Shown: positions 60,570-64,000 of the stretch, in pieces | Layout of the letters: every line of letters starts with the position of its first letter | Numbering within the stretch: position 1 is the first letter of the stretch | NCBI RefSeq assembly: GCF_051622035.1 | Contig: NC_135360.1 | Span: 6,386,001 to 6,450,000, forward strand | Length of the DNA stretch: 64,000 nucleotides | Direction of reading: 5' to 3' | From: Arctopsyche grandis | Lineage: Eukaryota; Arthropoda; Insecta; Trichoptera; Hydropsychidae | Translations under genes and position numbers: made by a program | Notes under the pieces: generated by a model | Databases searched by the model: none | The model's input: the letters and a program-made list of their open reading frames with translations, nothing else | What the model was told of the DNA's origin: nothing

Positions 60570-61140
60570 TATGTATGTGCATGGAATCGGCCCAAACTGG
60601 TTCTCGATATAGCTCCTCGGTCTCGGTTCCATACCTTCCATCTAGTTCGACACTCTTCTTAAGAAGTCTTCAGTGGCTCGGGTCTCTAAATCGATATCAG
60701 AATTTCAATGTTGTCTTCAAAACCCACGAGGGCAGCCTTGAGAGAAAATATACAAAGACCTGGTTGGTGAAGTAGCTTTGTATCACTCTTGCGAGGTAGA
60801 CTACTTCCTTTAGCAATTTCTTCCCATTCAAATGGTTTATCATGTCCAGGCTTTTAGTGGCCTGGTTAGTCTCCTACTCTCTAACCATATTCATCGTATC
60901 TATCGCATCGATCGTCGACTTTCCGCTTATGAAGCCATACTCTTAAGGGGATTGTTCGTCCAGTCTCGGGAGAAGTTTCACGATCATCTTCCTCAATCCA
61001 TCGAGCACGCACATTAGTCTGTATTATATGTCAAGTGGATCGTCAGGCGGTTTGTATTTGTGAGTAAGACCAGGCCTTGCCTCTTCCATTCCTTAAGGAT
61101 GGTTTCTCTCGACAGCGTGACTAACGTCTCTCAACAATCA
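60570..61140 (-). mobile_element. R1-type LINE reverse-transcriptase relic
   Basis: Minus-strand frames read KEWKRQGLVLL, then KYKPPDDPLD and YRLMCVLDGLRKMIVKLL, then YEYGFISGKSTIDAID. This is the R1/I-group order (WKRQxLVLL, KPPDDP, YRPxCxLDxxGKxxE, QYGFRxGRSTxDAI). Several stops and shifts. Confidence 0.7.
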
Positions 61141-61609
61141 GATATCTGGATATTCGGATATCCTCAACTGTCAGGTGGAAAATGTGCAGACGAATGACTA
61201 GAGGAACAGCTGAACTCGTCTGTAAGGTAATAAATGGAATATGTACTTGTAAAATGACACGTAATCGCCGATCGACAGAACTACGACGAATATTCAAACC
61301 CAACTGACCCAAATAATTATCTACTGCGCTAACACCGTAAAAGTTGACCATACACGAGTAATTTACGAATTGGTAAAGTTTGGGAAAAACTCCAGTCATT
61401 GACCACTAAATTCAAAACATTATACTAACAACAATTGACGGTAAATGAATGGGTCCATCCTGAACTTGTTTGGCACCCATATCAAGTGGGGAAAATACTA
61501 CATGCGATAGTCGTTGGCCATTTAGATTAAAATTAAAAATAAATAAATAATGCCAATTGACGGTGAATCATCCGTTTGTATTAAATAATTCATTAAAGCT
61601 ACGTACTAA

Positions 61610-62410
61610 CGTCTATTCATACCTATCCAGCACGACCCGAATCCTGCAAGTACGGACAGTATTCTTTAGTACATTCTACATTCTATATATGCCAGCAGTT
61701 TAGCTTAATGGTAGCGTATATAATTAGCACCACTGAGAACCAAGGTTCGAATCATCAAAAACTGCTGGTTAGATTTGGGGATTTTGTGACTCCAAATCGA
61801 TCGTATCTATATCAGAGTTTGCCAATTTTATCTGATCATTGCTGAAACGGTTCCTGAAATATTGGTATTAAATCATTTTCCTATTGTCACAAAACTATCT
61901 GTCTGTGTATAATTTGTAATAATTATACACAGTAAACTGAAATCTATAGATAGCTCTATAGACATATCTATAATTTCGTATTTATTATATGTATAAAAAT
62001 TGTACACAAAAAAAAATCTAAAAATAATGCATAGATGTCTCTATGATTATTGTTTCTGATTAATTGTTATATAATTAATTGTTATATGTTATATATTCTG
62101 ATTGTATATGTATTATTGTATTTCTGATTTCTGATTGTTTATGTATTCTGTATTTCGTTATTCCCGTATTATTGCTGTATTTCGTTATTCCTGTATTTCG
62201 TTATTCGTATTCCCGTCGATTTGGAGCGATCTGTAAATGACGAGTCTATATTGATTGTAACAATAAAATAAAATATGGACGCGCATGAATGCGTAAATGC
62301 GCATGCGTGAATGCAGTATGAATACGTCCATATAATGTACCAAAGAATACTATCCGCACTTGCATGACACCTGCAGGATACGGGTCGTGCTGGATAGGTA
62401 TGAACAGACC
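61610..62410. mobile_element. TTAA-type foldback carrying a SINE (copy 2)
   Basis: Left arm CGTCTATTCATACCTATCCA, right arm ending GGATAGGTATGAACAGACC, as at 26733-27404. Flanks CTAA and TCAA are decayed TTAA. A SINE head starts near 61689, at the same place between the arms as in copy 1, and the same TGGACGCGCATGAATGCGTA block precedes the right arm. Confidence 0.75.
61689..61925 (+). repeat. tRNA-derived SINE, copy 7
   Basis: A box TTAGCTTAATGGTAGCG, B box GGTTCGAATC, then TTGTGACTCCAAATCGATCG and AACGGTTCC; the usual 3' block is missing. Confidence 0.75.
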
Positions 62411-63302
62411 TCAAAAAGTACGTAGCTACGTAAATGATTTCTGATCTAACCAACATTTCAAACACAATATTATTGAACAAATGGACCGGACGTTTTGACT
62501 TTTTATTTCAGCCGTTTGGAAGTTTTTTCTTAGACGTCTTTTGTTGAAATTGTAGGACGTAGGAAGGGGTGTTGGCCAGTGGCACGGTCTATGAAAACTC
62601 GTTCGAGTTTTTAAGAGTATCGTTTATTATTGCAAAAGTATAATGTATTCGCGGGAAAGTGGGCTAGCTGCCCACTTCAACGTAAAGGCTGGCTGAACTG
62701 ACATCTGAGTCTGATGCTTTGGGTTATATACTGGTTGAATGATGTCAATTTGCATTCTGGAGCTCGAGGCTATCCTTTGTCTCCGGGTGACGAAATCATA
62801 CCTTTGGAAGTTTTCACGGGTATGGAGGTCAGATTAGTGCCTCAAGGTTGCTCGGTTCAGGATATTGTTCTTTCGATGACTAACCAATACTCAACACTCT
62901 TGAAGAAATACATCAGGCAGTCGAAAGATAATAGAACATAAAAGGCCTAATTATATACGGACCGACGCTATACCTGCTATACCGTTATTTCCCCTAATTA
63001 TATTTCGGGTGTGTGTTACAAGATAACCTAAATGCATTTTATAAAGTACGATGTCTTGATTCGTATTTTTTAAGGAATACAATTTCTTAGACTCATTTAT
63101 TTCAGCCGTCTGTGTACGTTACAAACATTTGTAAAAATGGTAGGCACGGCCTCGGTTGCCCTTGAGTAGAGAAGATAATTTCAGGCGAGGTTAGCTCTGC
63201 ATGTTTGTACAGGAGCGCGATGATGCCATCGCACGACTTGTGCATTGTTGTGAAATAGATGATATCACTGATTTTGATTCGGAATAGCACATGTTGTGCT
63301 AT
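62411..63302. other. Unassigned region with one coding-like ORF
   Basis: The plus frame at 62714-62941 (75 codons) reads VNLHSGARGYPLSPGDEIIP, LEVFTGMEVRLVPQGCSVQD, SMTNQYSTLLKKYIRQ. It looks compositionally like protein, but I know no match and see no start context or splice site that settles it. Nothing else found. Confidence 0.3.
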
Positions 63303-63310
63303 ATTCCTAC

Positions 63311-63535
63311 CAGTGGCGGCTCGTCTATATGGGCTGCGGGGCTATAGCCCTCCCAGTATAGTACAAATGCATGTTGTTTTTGCCGTTCATATGGGCTGCA
63401 GGTCTGCAGACCTCCCAGTATAGACATATAAATGCTATTTTTGTCTTCATTTGATCACCAGTATGGTCAACGAGCTACTACAGCCCGATTAATCTCTGCA
63501 GCCCTCCCTCTATAAATTGTCACGAGCCGCCACTG
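63311..63535. mobile_element. hAT MITE
   Basis: Perfect 14-bp TIR CAGTGGCGGCTCGT / ACGAGCCGCCACTG and exact 8-bp duplication ATTCCTAC at 63303-63310 and 63536-63543. The interior has tandem TATGGGCTGCRGG ... CCTCCCAGTATAG blocks. Confidence 0.92.
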
Positions 63536-63564
63536 ATTCCTACACTTGTATTTATGGTTCGGTG

Positions 63565-63900
63565 ATTACATCCCAAATGTGAATCGCTACCAGGATAACC
63601 GCCGCTACGAAAATCGCGCGCGCCGACTCCTGTCGCACAGGAAAATTGCCGTACAGAAAACTGCCCAAATATTGCTCAGAAAATGCTTTTTTTTTTACGA
63701 GATTTTTATTATTAACAACTAGACATATGAACTTCGCATGTTGATACGGACATACAAGTCCGTAACGTCATTTAAGATTTGATCATAATAAAACTCGAAA
63801 AAAAAAAAAAGCATTTACTGAGCAATATTTGGACAGTTTTCTGTACCGAATTCTGTCTGCGATTATCCTGGTAGTGATTCACATTTTGGGATGTAACGCG
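63565..63900. mobile_element. Foldback element with arms over 100 bp
   Basis: Left arm TTACATCCCAAATGTGAATC, GCTACCAGGATAA, GTACAGAAAACTGCCCAAAT, ATTGCTCAGAAAATGC; the right arm is the complement in order, ending GATTCACATTTTGGGATGTAA. Some 80 bp of loop. Target duplication unclear (TA or TTA). Confidence 0.75.
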
Positions 63901-64000
63901 TTTACCCTATTTATAATTAGTCTGAGAGAGACTTTTGACCTTTTTGGCGATTCATAGAAAATAGTCAATGCTAATATTAAATGACCACTGAAATCAGTGA

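Overview
The window is nuclear DNA of an insect: long, strongly AT-rich, with GT-AG introns, tRNA-derived SINEs, several LINE clades and many DNA transposons. I cannot name the order. Conserved protein-coding sequence is a small share of the window; most of the rest is layered transposable-element debris whose terminal inverted repeats and target-site duplications can often still be read.

Layout. (1) 1-499: decayed piggyBac transposase 3' end. (2) 2492-17006, plus strand: 14 exons of the spliceosomal DEAH helicase DHX15/Prp43 (N-terminal exon(s) not found). Its introns hold an LTR with a LINE inside it, a Helitron built on a minisatellite, and an almost intact 2.4-kb piggyBac element with perfect 16-bp TIRs and TTAA duplications. 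(3) 19.2-26.5 kb: four dispersed copies of a short intronless gene that encodes only a transposase-like helix-turn-helix domain (DUF4817 type), three with full reading frames and one truncated. (4) 28624-33955: a 12-exon gene for a small spectrin-repeat protein, open throughout. (5) 35037-40877: its tandem paralogue, which carries calponin-homology and SH3 domains like beta-heavy spectrin (karst) but has a stop, a frameshift and lost splice sites. (6) Two intronless minus-strand TPR-repeat genes (42243-43535 and 51441-53933) with matching ends and different repeat numbers. (7) 44.7-46.8 kb: a probable Helitron carrying about 1.7 kb of GC-rich minisatellite. (8) From 54 kb to the end: nested hAT, Tc1/pogo-like, LINE, SINE and foldback elements and no recognised host gene.

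The genes do not form an operon-like system. DHX15 is housekeeping. The HTH-only genes, the reduced beta-heavy-spectrin-like pair and the intronless TPR pair are local lineage-specific expansions. The best candidates for something undescribed are the HTH-only gene cluster, the reduced spectrin locus, the TPR pair, and composite mobile elements such as a TTAA foldback that carries a SINE at the same internal position in two copies.
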